From Polaromonas sp. P2-4 (lineage in GTDB: Bacteria; Pseudomonadota; Gammaproteobacteria; Burkholderiales; Burkholderiaceae_C): 64,000 nucleotides of DNA. Positions 29,391 to 39,856 of the stretch are shown here, one piece after another. The stretch's first letter is position 1. Each line of letters starts with the position of its first letter. The notes beneath the pieces are model-generated. The model was not told where the DNA came from and did not search any database. It saw only the letters and a program-made list of their open reading frames with translations. The position numbers and the translations under genes were made by a program. The stretch lies in contig CP087965.1 in assembly GCA_024703855.1 (NCBI GenBank), positions 5,200,001 to 5,264,000 on the forward strand. The letters run 5' to 3'.

Positions 29391-30553
29391 TAGTGTAGTG
29401 TTGCATTCTGTTTGGAACTTAAGCGGCTATTGGCGCGGATGACCTTTGCAGAATATCGCGAGCGCTCTTGGTCCAGATGAACGGCTTGGGCTTGGTGTTG
29501 TGGTGAGCGATGTACTCGTCAATGGCGGTGATCAATTCCGGCACGCTGGTGAACACTCCACGACGCAGCCGCTCGGTGGTGATGTCGCGAAAGAAGCGTT
29601 CGACAATGTTGAGCCATGACGCAGAGGTGGGCGTGAAGTGCATGTTGAAGCGCGGATGTTTGGCCAGCCACTCCTGTACGGCCGGATGCTTGTGCGTGGC
29701 GTAGTTGTCGGCAATCAGGTGCAGCGTTTTGCCCTTGGGCGTCTCACGGTCGATCTGGCGCAGGAACTTCAACCACTCGATGTGGGTGTGGTGCTGCTGG
29801 CACTGGCCAATGACTTGACCGTCCAGCACGTTGAGGGCGGCAAACAGCGTGGTCGTGCCGTTGCGTTTGTAGTCGTGCGTCATGGTGGCCGCACGCCCCT
29901 TTCCATTGGCAGGCCTGGTTGTGTGCGATCCAGCGCCTGCACTTGGCTCTTCTCGTCGCAGCACAGCACCAGCGCGTTCGGGAGGTGACATGTACAAGCC
30001 CACGATGTCTTCGAGCTTTTCGACGAACTTGGGATCGCGTGAGACCTTGAAGCCGTGCACCAGGTGCGGCTTCAAGCCATTCTTGCGCCAGTAACGTGCG
30101 ACGCTGGCAGCGCTTATGCCCATCTCGCCGGCCAGCGTGCGCGTGCTCCAATGCGTGGCCGCTTCGGGTTTGCTCTGGGTGGTCAGCTCCACCAGGCGCG
30201 CCACATCGACCGTAACCGGCGGCGCCCCCGCGCGGCAAGTCGCGCTCAATGCCTGCCAGCCTGGACTCTATGTAGCGTTCGCGCCAGCGAGCAACCTGCA
30301 CGCGGCCCACCCCCACTTGCTCGGCAATATCTTTGTTCTGCAGACCCTGCTCGGCCAGCAGCATGATGCGCGCACGCTGAACCAGCCGCACGCTGGTCAG
30401 CTTGGAGCGAACCAGCTTCGTCAACTCGGCTCGCTCCTCGTTCGTCAAAACAATCTCGGGGGCAACTCGCATTCGCCGTCTCCATCTGGTCGTAGTAGAC
30501 CATTGGAGACGATGGAATTAATTAAGTTTCATCAAGAATGATTCACTACACTA
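29391..30553 (-). mobile_element. IS630-family insertion sequence
   Basis: About 1.16 kb bounded by imperfect terminal inverted repeats of about 33 bp, each starting TAGTGTAGTG (left 29391; right, reversed, ending 30553) with shared CATTCT and AACTTAA blocks. Both ends lie within CTAG, consistent with the TA target duplication of this family. It carries a single transposase gene on the minus strand and sits between the converging enolase-family and GMC oxidoreductase genes, apparently harming neither. Confidence 0.88.
29419..30472 (-). CDS. IS630-family transposase, indels present
   Basis: About 350 residues from [22 protein letters not shown]-terminal helix-turn-helix ([14 protein letters not shown]...[15 protein letters not shown]), a second HTH ([27 protein letters not shown]), then the DDE domain ([50 protein letters not shown] with final Glu). 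Breaks: one extra C near 30225 (restoring [18 protein letters not shown]) and a compensating pair near 29970 and 29895 that scrambles about 25 residues, where [19 protein letters not shown] is expected. Restoring it recovers the first DDE Asp. Confidence 0.9.
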
Positions 30554-30689
30554 GGCCCTGCATCACATGAGGAGAACGCGCTCGATTAGGGTGGGGTTGT
30601 CTCGGCAACAAAGTGCATCGCTTTTGAAGTCGATCTACTGAGGAACCTGCAAGATCAGGCGGCTGTCCATGTCGCCGGATTGCAGTGCC

Positions 30690-32334
30690 TCACGCCGACC
30701 GCGAACGATACCGGCGCGCCCCAGATGCTGCGTGTGGTGCGGCCGGACTCGCCGCAGGAATCTGCTCCATCGCGTATTCGGCTAGCGCAGTGATCGTCAG
30801 CGCTGGGTTGACGCCAGGATTTGCAGGCATTGCGGCGCCGTCGCATACCAGCAGGTTGCTGTAGCCAAAGACGCGTAAATGTCGATCAATCACGCCGCTC
30901 GCAATGTCGGCACCGATGACTGCGCCTCCGACCAGATGGGCGGTGGTCGGAATGTTGCCCAAAGCCTCAAGCACGTTGCTTTGAGCAATGCCCCCCGTTT
31001 GCTGCGCCAGCCACTGGGCAGCTTGATTGCCGATGTCGATGTAGGTCGGGCTCGGCTTGTCGCGATTTTGCTCAGTCGTGAGGCGGTAGCCGCGACCGAA
31101 CCAGCGCTTCCTCGCGCGCAGTGCGATCGCGTTGTCCAGGGCCTGCATCACGAGTAGCATCACCATCCGTCGACTCCAGCCAACAGGCCAGAGCGTCTGC
31201 AGCCATCGCAGTGGATGCAGAGCGATGGTGCCCATCCACTTGAGCGGCCGTGTCAGGCGGTTGCCGCCACCTACCAGCACCGTGTAGAGCAGGCTGACGA
31301 AGTCGGCATTGGGGCCATAGGTCAGGAACTCAATGTGTGTGTCTTGATTGACGTGCACGCTGCTGCTTGCGGTGACGTCGCTCCAGGTATTGCGGTCCCG
31401 GGGCAGGCGCACAGTGAGGATCGATTCGCTGTTCGTGCGCACCAATCTGCCCAGACGGTCACTGATCCGCGGTAGCGAGCCACCGTGCTTGCAATTGGCC
31501 AGCAGTTCGTTCGTGCCGAGTGTGCCGCCGGCAAAAACCACGCCGCGCGCTGAAGGTCCGGCGATCGCGGGCAAACCACGCACCGGGGCGCTGGGTGGTC
31601 ACGCGGTAGCCTTGGCTGCCGTCGGGAGCGCCGAGCGGGGTGACATCCACCACCTCTCGCTCGGCCAGTACCTGCACGCCGCGCTTCTCCGCGAACCACA
31701 AGTAGTTCTTCACCAAGGAATTGACTGCGCCGACGCGACAGCCCACCAGGCAGGCACCGCAACGCGTGCACCCGGTGCGGTCGGGGCCCTCGCCTTCAAA
31801 GTAGGGGTCTTTGACGGACTTGCCCGGCTCGCCAAAGTACACGCCGGTGGGTGCGCGGGTGAATGTGTCTTCGGTCCCGAAATGCCGCGCCATCGAGCGG
31901 ATTAGCTGCTGGTTGACAGACTCGAAGGGCACCGTCTTCACGCCCAGCATGTGCTCGGCGGTGTCGTAGTGCGGCTTCAGCAACTGATCCCAGCGGCCCA
32001 GCGAGCGCCACTGCGCGTCGTCGAAGAACTCCGGCTTGGCCCGGTACAGCACACCGCCATAGACAACGCTGCCACCGCCGACTGCGATCTGGCTGGGCGT
32101 GAACACGTGACGAAACAGCCGCATGCGCATGATGCCCTTCAGGCCCAATGCCGGTGCCCAAAAGTATTTGCCGAACTGCCAGGTCGACTTGGGAAGGTCT
32201 TCGTCGCGATAGCGCCGGCCGCGCTCGATCACAGCGACGCGATAGCCCTTCTCGGCGAGGCGCAGCGCCGAGACGCTGCCACCGAAGCCGGAGCCGATCA
32301 CCAGCCAGTCAAAGTCAAAAGCAGAGCTTGCCAA
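30690..32334 (-). CDS. GMC-family FAD oxidoreductase (cholesterol oxidase-like), frameshifted
   Basis: About 548 residues. FAD loop DWLVIGSGFGGSVSALRLAEKG at the N-terminus, AVGGGSVVYGGVLYRA, and a four-Cys segment TGCTRCGACLVGCRVGA that suggests an Fe-S or structural metal site seen in some sterol oxidases. The C-terminal NPGVNPALTITALAEYAM is the GMC C-terminal signature. Restoring a CG in the CGCGCG run near 31545 joins TFSARGVVFAGGTLGTNELL. Last gene of the operon controlled from 36.6 kb. Probable substrate is a hydrophobic alcohol or sterol; not determinable here. Confidence 0.88.
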
Positions 32335-32368
32335 GATCGATTCCTCTGTTGTGAATTGGGCCTAGCTG

Positions 32369-33173
32369 TCAGCGCGCCAGGTACCGCACGACCTGTCGAC
32401 TGAGTGCCGGCGGCGCGAAGCGCGTGGCCAGCGCCAGGATCCAGGCTTGACGCCCGACCGTCCAATGCGTCTTGTGGATCCAAGGTTTGGCCGTGGCGCA
32501 AGCCCATACGGCCGACGCGACATCGGCCGGGGTGAGACGAATGCCCAGCGACTTCGCGCTGGCAATGTGGTCGAAGTTCTGGGCCATGGAGGTCTTGACG
32601 AAGCTCGGCCAGATGTCGCTGACGCGGATGCCCAACCTGCTCCATTCGAGATCGAGCCCCTCGGTGAGGCCGCGCACGGCAAACTTCGTTGCCGAATAGG
32701 TCACCAGGTCGGGTTGGCCGTAGATCGCCGTGGCCGAGGCCATATTGATCACGCGGGCACCCGGCGTACGTTGCAGGTAGCGAAAGGCGCAGTGGCAGCC
32801 GTTGATCATCCCCAGCACGTTCACGGCCAGCATCGCTTCATGCCGCGCCAAGGCCACGGTTTCAGAACGGCCCCGAGGCGAGGATGCCTGCGTTGTTGAA
32901 AAGCAGGTCAAGCCGTTTGCCGCTGTGCATCCAGAACTCGGCCAGCGCCCGCTGCCATGCGTCAGCGTCACTCACGTCTAGCGCACCGGCGACGGCATTG
33001 CCCTTGCCTAGGGTGACTGCGACCGCTTCGGCACCGTCCGCATCGACGTCGTAGAGCCCGACGAACCAGCCACGTCGCGCGAACAACTCGGCGCAGGCCC
33101 GACCGATGCCCGAGGCCGCGCCTGTCACGAAAATCGCCGGGCGTCCTTCGGACGGCGTGCGATCTGTGCTCAT
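32369..33173 (-). CDS. SDR family oxidoreductase, frameshifted
   Basis: About 268 residues. N-terminus MSTDRTPSEGRPAIFVTGAASGIGRACAELF, LFNNAGILASGPF, NMASATAIYGQ, catalytic YSATKFAVRGLTEGL. An extra A at 32864 (plus strand, splitting a CG) creates a stop after ASGPF; removing it gives GPFETVALARHEAML. NAD(P) dehydrogenase acting in the same pathway as the adjacent acyl-CoA ligase and GMC oxidoreductase. Its start overlaps the ligase stop by 4 nt. Confidence 0.9.
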
Positions 33174-34631
33174 CCGCGCAGCCCCTTAGCCAACTCGCGA
33201 AGTCTCGGCTTGTCGATCTTGCCCATGGCATTCTTCGGCAGGCCATCGACGACGTGGATCGCTGCGGGGCGCTTATAGCGCGTCAACCTGTCGGCGCAGT
33301 GGTCGTTCAGCGCATCCAAGCTACCAGTGGCGCCAGATCGGAACGCGACGTAGGCGACGACGACCTCACCCAGCGTCTCGTGCGGCGCGCCAATCACAGC
33401 TGCTTCCAGCACGCCGGGGAAGTCGTGGAGCACATCCTCGATCTCCTTCGGATAGATGTTTTCGCCGCCGCGGATAATCATTTCCTTTAAGCGACCGACG
33501 ATGGACAAGTAGCCGTCCGCGTCGATGCGGCCAATGTCGCCCGTGTGCAACCAGCCGTCGACAACGGTCTTCGCCGTCTCCTCGGGCTTGCCCAGGTAGC
33601 CGCGCATGACGTTGGGACCTTGCACCAGCACCTCGCCCGTGGCGCCCGGGGGCAGATGTGTTCCGTGCGTGTCGGCGATCGCTATGCGCTGCCCGGGGAA
33701 TGGCAGACCGACGGAGCCGGGCTTGCGCAGACCGTCGACGGGGTTGAGCGTCGAGGCGCAGGTGCCTTCCGACAAGCCGTAGCCCTCGATCAGCGGGAAG
33801 CCGTAGCGTTCTTCAAAGTTCTTGAGCAGATCCGCCGGCGCAGGTGCCGCGCCGCACACGCCAAAGCGCAGGCTTGACGTGTCAGGCCGCATGGTGGTTG
33901 GCAGGGCGTTGAGCATGGAATAGATCGTCGGCACCGCGGAGAAGTATGTCGGCCGCAACAGCTCGACGTCATGGAAGAAGGTCTCGATGTCGAAGCGCCG
34001 ACGAATGGTGACGTGCCCACCTGCCGACAGCGGCCCCAGGATGCTCACGACAATGCCGTTGACGTGGAACAGCGGCAGCACCAGCAGGCAATGGTCGGTG
34101 GCCGTGACGTTGAGCGCTTGCTGCCCCATGTCCGTCATGGCCTCGATATTGGTGTGGTCCAACATCACACCCTTGGGCAAGCCGGTCGTTCCGCTGGTGT
34201 AGATCAGCAGTGCCAGTGCGGCCGGGTCATTTGCAGGTGCGCCGGCGTGGCGTGCTCCATCCTGCAGTGCCGCCACCGGAATGGCGGGCACGTCCTGCAA
34301 CGACCGATTCGCCGCTGCCGTTAACGAGCAGCTTCGTACGCGAATCGGCGATCTGATGGCTTGCCTCCTTGAGGGTGAGGCCTGGATTGATCGGCGTCAC
34401 CGCCGCGCCCAGGCGCCAGGCAGCGAACATCGCCACGGCAAACTCAACCTGGTTGGGTAGCATGAGAGCCACGACATCGCCCGTGCCAACACCCCGGGAC
34501 GCAAAGGCGCCCGCCGCAGCGAGGACGCGAGTTTGGAACTCATTGTTGGACAAGGTGGTGCTGGCGTCCGCGATGCAGGGCGCATCCGGTGCCGAGGCCG
34601 AACGCGTGTCCGGAAGCATGGTAAGTCGCAT
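33170..34631 (-). CDS. AMP-dependent acyl-CoA synthetase, frameshifted
   Basis: About 487 residues; activates a carboxylic acid to its CoA thioester. P-loop LLIYTSGTTGLPKGVML, A5-type EGYGLSEGTC, TGDIGRIDADGYLSIVGRLKEMIIRGGENIYPKEIE, and the catalytic Lys in KNAMGKIDKPRLREL. N-terminal part starts MRLTMLPDTRSASAPDAPCI. An extra T near 34298 breaks the frame; removing it gives SVVQDVPAIPVAALQDGA. Shorter than long-chain synthetases and closest in style to medium-chain or aromatic acid ligases. Substrate unknown. Confidence 0.9.
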
Positions 34632-34678
34632 TGTTGTTCACTCCAGAAAGTTGATGGAAGATGGGCACTCGGATCCGC

Positions 34679-35605
34679 TTAGCGCGGGTCGGACAGATGC
34701 TGGATCAAGAAGCGTGTCTGGTCCGACACCAGTTGCTCGAATGCGTGGCCCATGTAGAAGTCGAAGTGGCCAGCGTCGTAGCGCTTGATCTCGCCCGCGG
34801 CGCGGTGCGCGAATGCCAGGGTCTGTGCCGGTGGCGTCACCGTGTCGGTATTGCTGACGCAGAACAGGATCGGGCACTTCACCTTGGCGGCGGAGCGACC
34901 GGGACGATAGGTGCCAATCTCAGGAATCACTCTCGCGGCCACGTGATTGACGAAGCGCACGCCCTTCGGCATCAGTGCCAGGTAGCCCGGCAGTGCGTCA
35001 TGCGCGTTCATCAAGGCCGGCTGGCCTGGCGCTGCAGCGATAGGCACCATCACCGGCGGCCGCCCCAGGAGCTTGGCCGCGAAGTCACGCAGGACGACCG
35101 GAGTGACCTTCAAGCTGCCTTTCAGGCCCAGCGCGGCAGCAGAGGCCAAGCCGTCGGTGAACGGGCACTGGCTGATGGCGGCGAGCAGCTCGGGATGCCG
35201 GCTGGCCACCGTGATCGCATGGCCACCTCCGAACGAGCTGCCCCAGACGGCAAGGCGGCTGCCGTCGACATCGGCGCGGCGCTTGACGAAGGCCAGCGCC
35301 GCCTCCCAGTCCGCAAGCTGCCGTTTGACCGACATCAGCTGCCGGGGTTCGCCACCGCTGTCGCCGAAGTAGCGGTAGGTGAAGGCCAGCGTCGCGATGC
35401 CTGCGGCGGCGAAGCGCTCCGAGAAGGCGTCGAGGCGCATCTCGCGGATCGCACCCAGGCCGTGGCCGAGGACAACGACTGGCGGACGCTCCACGCCGAC
35501 CGGCAGGTAGAGCCAGGCCGAACAGTAGGTTTCGCCTGAGTCGAAGCGGACGTCCTGCCGGGTGAAGGCGCCCGCTGCGGCCGGGGATTGGGCCAAGGCG
35601 TTCAT
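34679..35605 (-). CDS. Alpha/beta hydrolase (dienelactone hydrolase-like)
   Basis: 308 residues, complete. Oxyanion region VVVLGHGLGAIREM, nucleophile elbow VWGSSFGGGHA, acid in FCVSNTDTVTPPAQ and His in YDAGHFDFYMGHAFE. Belongs to the group near dienelactone hydrolases and Xaa-Pro-type esterases. Its start overlaps the stop of the enoyl-CoA hydratase gene by 4 nt, so the two are translationally coupled. Confidence 0.9.
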   Translation of the reverse strand: MNALAQSPAAAGAFTRQDVRFDSGETYCSAWLYLPVGVERPPVVVLGHGLGAIREMRLDAFSERFAAAGIATLAFTYRYFGDSGGEPRQLMSVKRQLADWEAALAFVKRRADVDGSRLAVWGSSFGGGHAITVASRHPELLAAISQCPFTDGLASAAALGLKGSLKVTPVVLRDFAAKLLGRPPVMVPIAAAPGQPALMNAHDALPGYLALMPKGVRFVNHVAARVIPEIGTYRPGRSAAKVKCPILFCVSNTDTVTPPAQTLAFAHRAAGEIKRYDAGHFDFYMGHAFEQLVSDQTRFLIQHLSDPR

Positions 35606-36576
35606 TTCAGGGCTCCGCTGTCGTGCAGGGGGAAGCGGCCGTCAGCGAGCGCTTCGTGGTAGATCTCAGGGACGTAGAACGGCAGGTCGCCGTCACGTGC
35701 CGTGCGATCAAGGTAGCCGACCATCAGCGATTGCGCCGTCTCGGAAGGGATGATGGAGATGAACTCGGTGCGCTCCAGGTGGAGTCCCTCGTCGAGCGTC
35801 ATCGACCCTCCGAGGTAAACCGCACGCTTGATGGCACCGATCGAGTCGCGGGGACGTGAGCCAAGGTACTCGGCCATCTCAAGGGCGCGGTCCATCAAGG
35901 TGTCCGCGGGCACGACCTCGTCGATCAGGCCGATCTCGAGAGCCTTCGCGGGCGGCACCGGCCGACCCTCAAGCATCATCATGAGCGCACGATGGGCGCC
36001 CACCAGACGCGTCAGGCGCTGCGTACCGCCACCGCCGGGAAGGATGCCGAGGAGTACCTCGGGCTGGCCGATGAAGAAATCGCCATCTGCCATCAGACGA
36101 ACATCGCAGGCTTGCGCGAGCTCGCTGCCCAAGCCCAGTGCGGACCCGTTCAGCGCAGCAATGAAGATGACGCCACAACTATTCATGCGCAGGAAGGTAT
36201 CGTGCAATTGGTCCATCTGCATACCACCGTCCAGTGGCGTGATGGACGCCGCGGCCGCCAGAGGTGGTATCGCGCGGACGGTCTTGGCGACGCGGGCAAT
36301 CGCTGACGCGGTGCCGAGCCCGACCCTCGGAATGCGTTTGCCTTCCCCCTGCAGCCAGCGCGGATCGGCGTGGCCGATGAAGCGCCCGGGATGGGTGCCG
36401 GTGAGCACAACCGCCCTGACTGTCCTGTCGGACTCCACCTTGTCCACCAAGGCCGCGAGCGCCTTGGCCATGTTCAGTCCCATCAGCCCGTGCGGCCCGC
36501 CCTCGAGGCGCGCGATCAGTATGGGGCCGCGGGCTTCCACGTCAATGTGGCCGGGCATCGCTGGTGTCTTCGTCAT
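35602..36576 (-). CDS. Enoyl-CoA hydratase/isomerase family protein
   Basis: 324 residues, complete, crotonase fold. ILIARLEGGPHGLMGLNM, VVLTGTHPGRFIGHADPRWL, the oxyanion helix FIAALNGSALGLGSELAQACDVRLMA, Glu in GQPEVLLGILPGGGGTQRL, and the C-terminal AKALEIGLIDEVVPAD. First gene of the minus-strand operon (hydratase, hydrolase, ligase, SDR, GMC oxidoreductase), divergent from the TetR gene with two operators in between. Suggests beta-oxidation-like breakdown of an alcohol or terpenoid acid. Confidence 0.9.
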   Translation of the reverse strand: MTKTPAMPGHIDVEARGPILIARLEGGPHGLMGLNMAKALAALVDKVESDRTVRAVVLTGTHPGRFIGHADPRWLQGEGKRIPRVGLGTASAIARVAKTVRAIPPLAAAASITPLDGGMQMDQLHDTFLRMNSCGVIFIAALNGSALGLGSELAQACDVRLMADGDFFIGQPEVLLGILPGGGGTQRLTRLVGAHRALMMMLEGRPVPPAKALEIGLIDEVVPADTLMDRALEMAEYLGSRPRDSIGAIKRAVYLGGSMTLDEGLHLERTEFISIIPSETAQSLMVGYLDRTARDGDLPFYVPEIYHEALADGRFPLHDSGALK

Positions 36577-36690
36577 ATCCTGAATCCTTTCTTTCTCAAT
36601 AGGTATGGAGCGCGGTTGCGCTGAGGCGACGAGCAGTTCGACAGGTCAACCCTGAGCCGCCATCGCCAATTCAAATATTGCCGAAGCAAT

Positions 36691-36725
36691 ATAACAGTGT
36701 TATTGATGTAGCATAACGTTGTTAT
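36691..36725. promoter_or_regulatory. Tandem TetR-type operators
   Basis: ATAACAGTGTTAT (36691-36703, perfect palindrome ATAACA/TGTTAT) and ATAACGTTGTTAT (36713-36725, ATAAC/GTTAT arms). Their centres are 22 bp apart, two helical turns. They lie between the divergent enoyl-CoA hydratase operon and tetR gene and are the expected target of the adjacent regulator. Confidence 0.75.
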
Positions 36726-36745
36726 TAGGATAATGCAATATGACC

Positions 36746-37473
36746 ATGGATAGGACTTACCCTGACGCACGCACCCGCCTCGTGGAGGCGGCAATTCTGC
36801 CTGCTCGCAACGAACGGGCCCTCCGAAGTCAAGGCCCGTTCGGTGTCGAGTGAAGCAGGGCTGTCGACGATGGGGGTCTACACGTACTTTGGTGGCGTGC
36901 CGGAACTTCTTCAGGCCGTTGCCGACGAGGGATTCTGAACGCCAGGCGACCATCTTCGAGCAAGTTGCGAGCACAGACGATCCAATGACCGATCTATGCG
37001 CGATGGCTCTGGCGTGCCGGGACTTCGCCAGGGGCAACCCCCATCTGTACGACCTGATGTTCGGGCTGTCAATTCACGGCAGATACAGCCCTTCGCGGGG
37101 CACCCCAGCGTCGGAGTCGAGAGAGCGGTCGGCCGCATTCACCGCGTCTTACGCCTTTCTGCTCGGAAAATGTGCGCGTCTGGTGGATGCCAACTGCGTT
37201 CGTAAGATCGATCCGGATCTCATTGCCACGCAATTGTGGAGCACCTTGCACGGATTCATCATGCTCGAACTCGGCGGCTACTTCGCGGCCGTCGCCGATC
37301 CGGCATTCGAAGTCCTGGTGCCGATGTGCGCCAACCTGATTGTCGGGATGGGTGCAGATCGCAAGAGCGCCGAGTCTTCCGCCGCTGCAGCAACGGCCGG
37401 CTGGGCTGGTTCCCTCAGCGTGCGATCAACTGTGGCGCGTAGCCGCAAGGCTAGGACCGCTGGCGCGAACTAG
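36746..37473 (+). CDS. TetR/AcrR family transcriptional regulator, frameshifted twice
   Basis: About 240 residues from ATG 36746 (an in-frame ATG at 36740 is also possible). The helix-turn-helix is VKARSVSSEAGLSTMGVYTYFGG. Breaks: an extra C near 36796 (restoring VEAAILLLATNGPSEV) and an extra T at 36936 (GATTCTGAACG, restoring DEGFERQATIF). The ligand-binding part (LACRDFARGNPHLYDLMFGL) resembles a TetR C-terminal domain with the WHG-like TLHGFIMLELGGYF. Probably represses the divergent operon through the two palindromes at 36691-36725. Its stop codon lies at the edge of an IS5-type remnant, so the natural C-terminus may be altered. Confidence 0.88.
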
Positions 37474-37825
37474 GCTCTGTTGACGTAGCGCGTCATTAGA
37501 ATTCCGACCCTTTTGGTCGGTACGGACAAAAGCAAACTGAGCGATAGCGAATGGGGAAACCTGCTGATCAGCCTGAAAAGACTGCTGGTATTCGCATTGG
37601 CTGTGAGGCGACTTGTCGCCAGTTTGTTGAGGCAGTTTTGTGGGTTTTGCGTGCAGGCGCTCAGTGGCGCTGCTTGCCCCGTAGCTTTGGCTACTGGAAC
37701 AGAATCTTTAAACGGTTTGCCCGCTGGAGCCGAGTGGAGGTGTGGGAGAAAATCCTGCAAAGCCACGCAGGCCAACCTGACTTGGAGCGTGTTTGCATTG
37801 ATAGCACCGTCATACGAGCCCAGCT
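37474..37825 (+). mobile_element. Truncated IS5-family element (transposase N-terminus only)
   Basis: Starts with GGCTCTGTTGACG, typical of IS5-type ends, immediately after the tetR stop. The transposase N-terminus ([10 protein letters not shown], then after a one-base slip [49 protein letters not shown]) is the DUF4096 domain with the first DDE Asp. It is cut off near 37825 and no right end is seen. Non-autonomous remnant. Confidence 0.8.
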
Positions 37826-37834
37826 CTTGCTCGT

Positions 37835-38065
37835 CCCGTTTATGAAGGCCGCAATCTCACTGGCGGCTGCGTTCGGATTCTGTTGATGTGGGCCGTGACC
37901 GGCTCTCGGATACGTGATCACGTTCAACGTAGGCAGTTGTCGGTTCAAGGCGTACCAGTTTTCGACCGGAAAGGGGAGGTCGTGATCACCGCCAAGATGG
38001 AGGATGGGATCCTTGGTTGAATGCGGGGCGTTTGAGCCCCAGTTGTTGGCTGGCGATCCAGTCAA
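37835..38065 (-). pseudogene. C-terminal fragment of an alpha/beta hydrolase
   Basis: Minus-strand codons read PILHLGGDHDLPFPVENWYAL and [16 protein letters not shown], the acid and His loops of an alpha/beta hydrolase, ending near AAFING. The nucleophile half is absent: an SDR gene lies 10 nt upstream. On the 3' side it abuts the IS5 remnant. It is probably left from a deletion associated with that element. Confidence 0.65.
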
Positions 38066-38074
38066 GTTTCGGGT

Positions 38075-38779
38075 TCAAGACGCCTGCGGAAGGTAGCTGG
38101 GCCTCGCCGCCGTCATCCCGCGCTTGACCTGCAGGGTGAGTTCATCGGCCAGCACCTCATCGAAGCCCGATTCGAGTCCGTCGAGCGCACGCTTGACGAT
38201 CTCCTCAGGGCTGGACTTTGGGACATCGAACCCGCGCGTGAGATCGGTATCGACGTAGGCCATGTGCAGCGCCAGCACTTGCGTCTTCTGCGCCGCCAGT
38301 TCGTTGCGCAGGGCATTGGTGAGCGACCAAGCTGCGGACTTGCTTGCCGAATAGGCTGCCAACTCGCCGCCGTTCACCCACGAGGCGACCGACAAGACGT
38401 TGAGCAACGCGCCGCCGCCGTTGCCTTTGAGTATTGGCGCGAAGGCCTTGCTCATGCGCAACACGGCGAAGAAGTTGGTCTCGAAGATGCGCCGTGCGGT
38501 GTCTTCGCTATCGGCTGCGAGAAAACCTCCCGGCAGGGCAATGCCGGCGTTGTTGATCACCAGCGTGACATCCGATGCCAGTGCCGCGGCGGCCGCCACG
38601 TCTGCCGGCTTGGTGACGTCGAGTCGCAGGGCTTGAACACCGGCCTGGGTGACGGTCGCGGGGTCGCGTGCGGCCGCGTAGACTTTGCGGGCACCGCGGG
38701 CGAGCAGTTCGCGCGCGAATGCCAGGCCGATGCCGCGATTGGCACCCGTGACGAGGACAACAGAATTCTCAATTTCCAT
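38075..38779 (-). CDS. SDR family oxidoreductase
   Basis: About 234 residues from MEIENSVVLVTGANRGIGLAF (ATG 38779; a start at 38803 is possible). NNAGIALPGGF, NVLSVASWVNGG, catalytic YSASKSAAWSLTNALRNEL. Complete. The group contains many oxidoreductases of unknown substrate near quinone reductases. Neighbouring minus-strand genes are another SDR and two medium-chain reductases, suggesting carbonyl or quinone detoxification, probably under the second TetR. Confidence 0.9.
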   Translation of the reverse strand: MEIENSVVLVTGANRGIGLAFARELLARGARKVYAAARDPATVTQAGVQALRLDVTKPADVAAAAALASDVTLVINNAGIALPGGFLAADSEDTARRIFETNFFAVLRMSKAFAPILKGNGGGALLNVLSVASWVNGGELAAYSASKSAAWSLTNALRNELAAQKTQVLALHMAYVDTDLTRGFDVPKSSPEEIVKRALDGLESGFDEVLADELTLQVKRGMTAARPSYLPQAS

Positions 38780-38856
38780 AGGAATCTCCAAAGAGGGGGA
38801 CAAACAGATTCAGCTGCCGGCTTTCAGGTCTTCCAGCAACACTGAAATGAACAAAC

Positions 38857-39856
38857 TCACTTGATCTTGACGACGACCTTGCCTTTTGCGCGGCCTGCTT
38901 CGACGTAGGCCATGGCCTCGTTGGTTGATTCGAACGGGAACACCCGGTCCACCACGGGGCGGATGACGCCAGCATCGAAGAGACGGGTGATCTCGCGCAG
39001 TTGGCTGCCGTTCGCCTTCATGAAGAGGAACGAGAAGCTGACCCCGCGGCTCTTTGCCTTGCGTCTAATGCCTGAGCTCAGCAGCCGCATGACCAGTTTC
39101 ACGAACCCGGGGGCCCCGCTTTCCTTGCCGAATTCGGGATCAGGCGGTCCGGAGACGGAGATGAGCTTCCCGCCGCCCTTGAGCACGCGGAGGGATTTTG
39201 CGAGCGTCTTGCCGTCCTGGCTGTTCAGGACCACGTCGTAGTCGTGCAAGACATCCTCAAAGTCCTGCGTCTTGTAGTCGATGACGACGTCTGCGCCCAG
39301 ACTCTTTACGAGCGCGACATTGGTCGTGCTCGTCGTCGTGGCGACGGTTGCGCCCAGATGCTTGGCCAACTGGATGGCAAAAGTGCCGACGCCGCCGGAG
39401 CCCGCCTGAATGAAGACCTTCTGCCCCTTCTTCAGGTTGGCCTTCTCGACCAGTGCCTGCCAAGCCGTCAAAGCCACAAGGGGAATAGAAGCGGCTTCTT
39501 CCATCGTGAGACCCTTGGGCTTGAGCGCCAGGGAAGCTTCCTTGACCGGGACGAATTCAGCGAACGTACCGATCCGAAAATCATCCGGCCGCGCATAGAC
39601 CTCATCGCCCAGCTTGAACTGCCGCACGCGCGGGCCGACCTTGACGACCACCCCAGCGACGTCGTGGCCCAGGATGAGGGGTAGGCGATAGGGCAGGATG
39701 AGCTTGAACTCTCCGTCCCGGATCTTGGAGTCCAGCAGATTCACGCCAGCGGCGTGGACCTGGACCAAGACCTCGTCGTCGCGCAGCTCCGGATCTGGCA
39801 TGTCTGCCGACCGCAGCGCGCTTTTTTCCGTATCGCTCGAGAATAAATGCGTTCAT
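38857..39856 (-). CDS. NADP-dependent zinc-free medium-chain oxidoreductase, frameshifted
   Basis: About 333 residues from ATG 39856 (MNAFILERYGK). A slip in the A-run at 39823-39828 breaks the frame; correcting it gives SALRSADMPDPELRDDEVLVQVHAAGVN. Nucleotide-binding loop VFIQAGSGGVGTFAIQLAKHLGA; LSLGHDVAGVV-like LILGHDVAGVVVKVG. No zinc-ligand cysteines, as in quinone oxidoreductases. Its ATG overlaps the stop of the DUF2147 gene (ATGA). Confidence 0.9.

Noticed and set aside
29895-30230. IS630 transposase frame changes as a programmed frameshift
   Set aside because: The breaks are an extra base in a C-run, a lost GC and a further missing base, the same error types seen in housekeeping genes; no slippery motif is present.
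29419-30472. IS630 insertion as cause of enolase-gene truncation at 29190
   Set aside because: The gene's true stop is at 29335, upstream of the element's left end at 29391; the early stop comes from the extra T at 29105.
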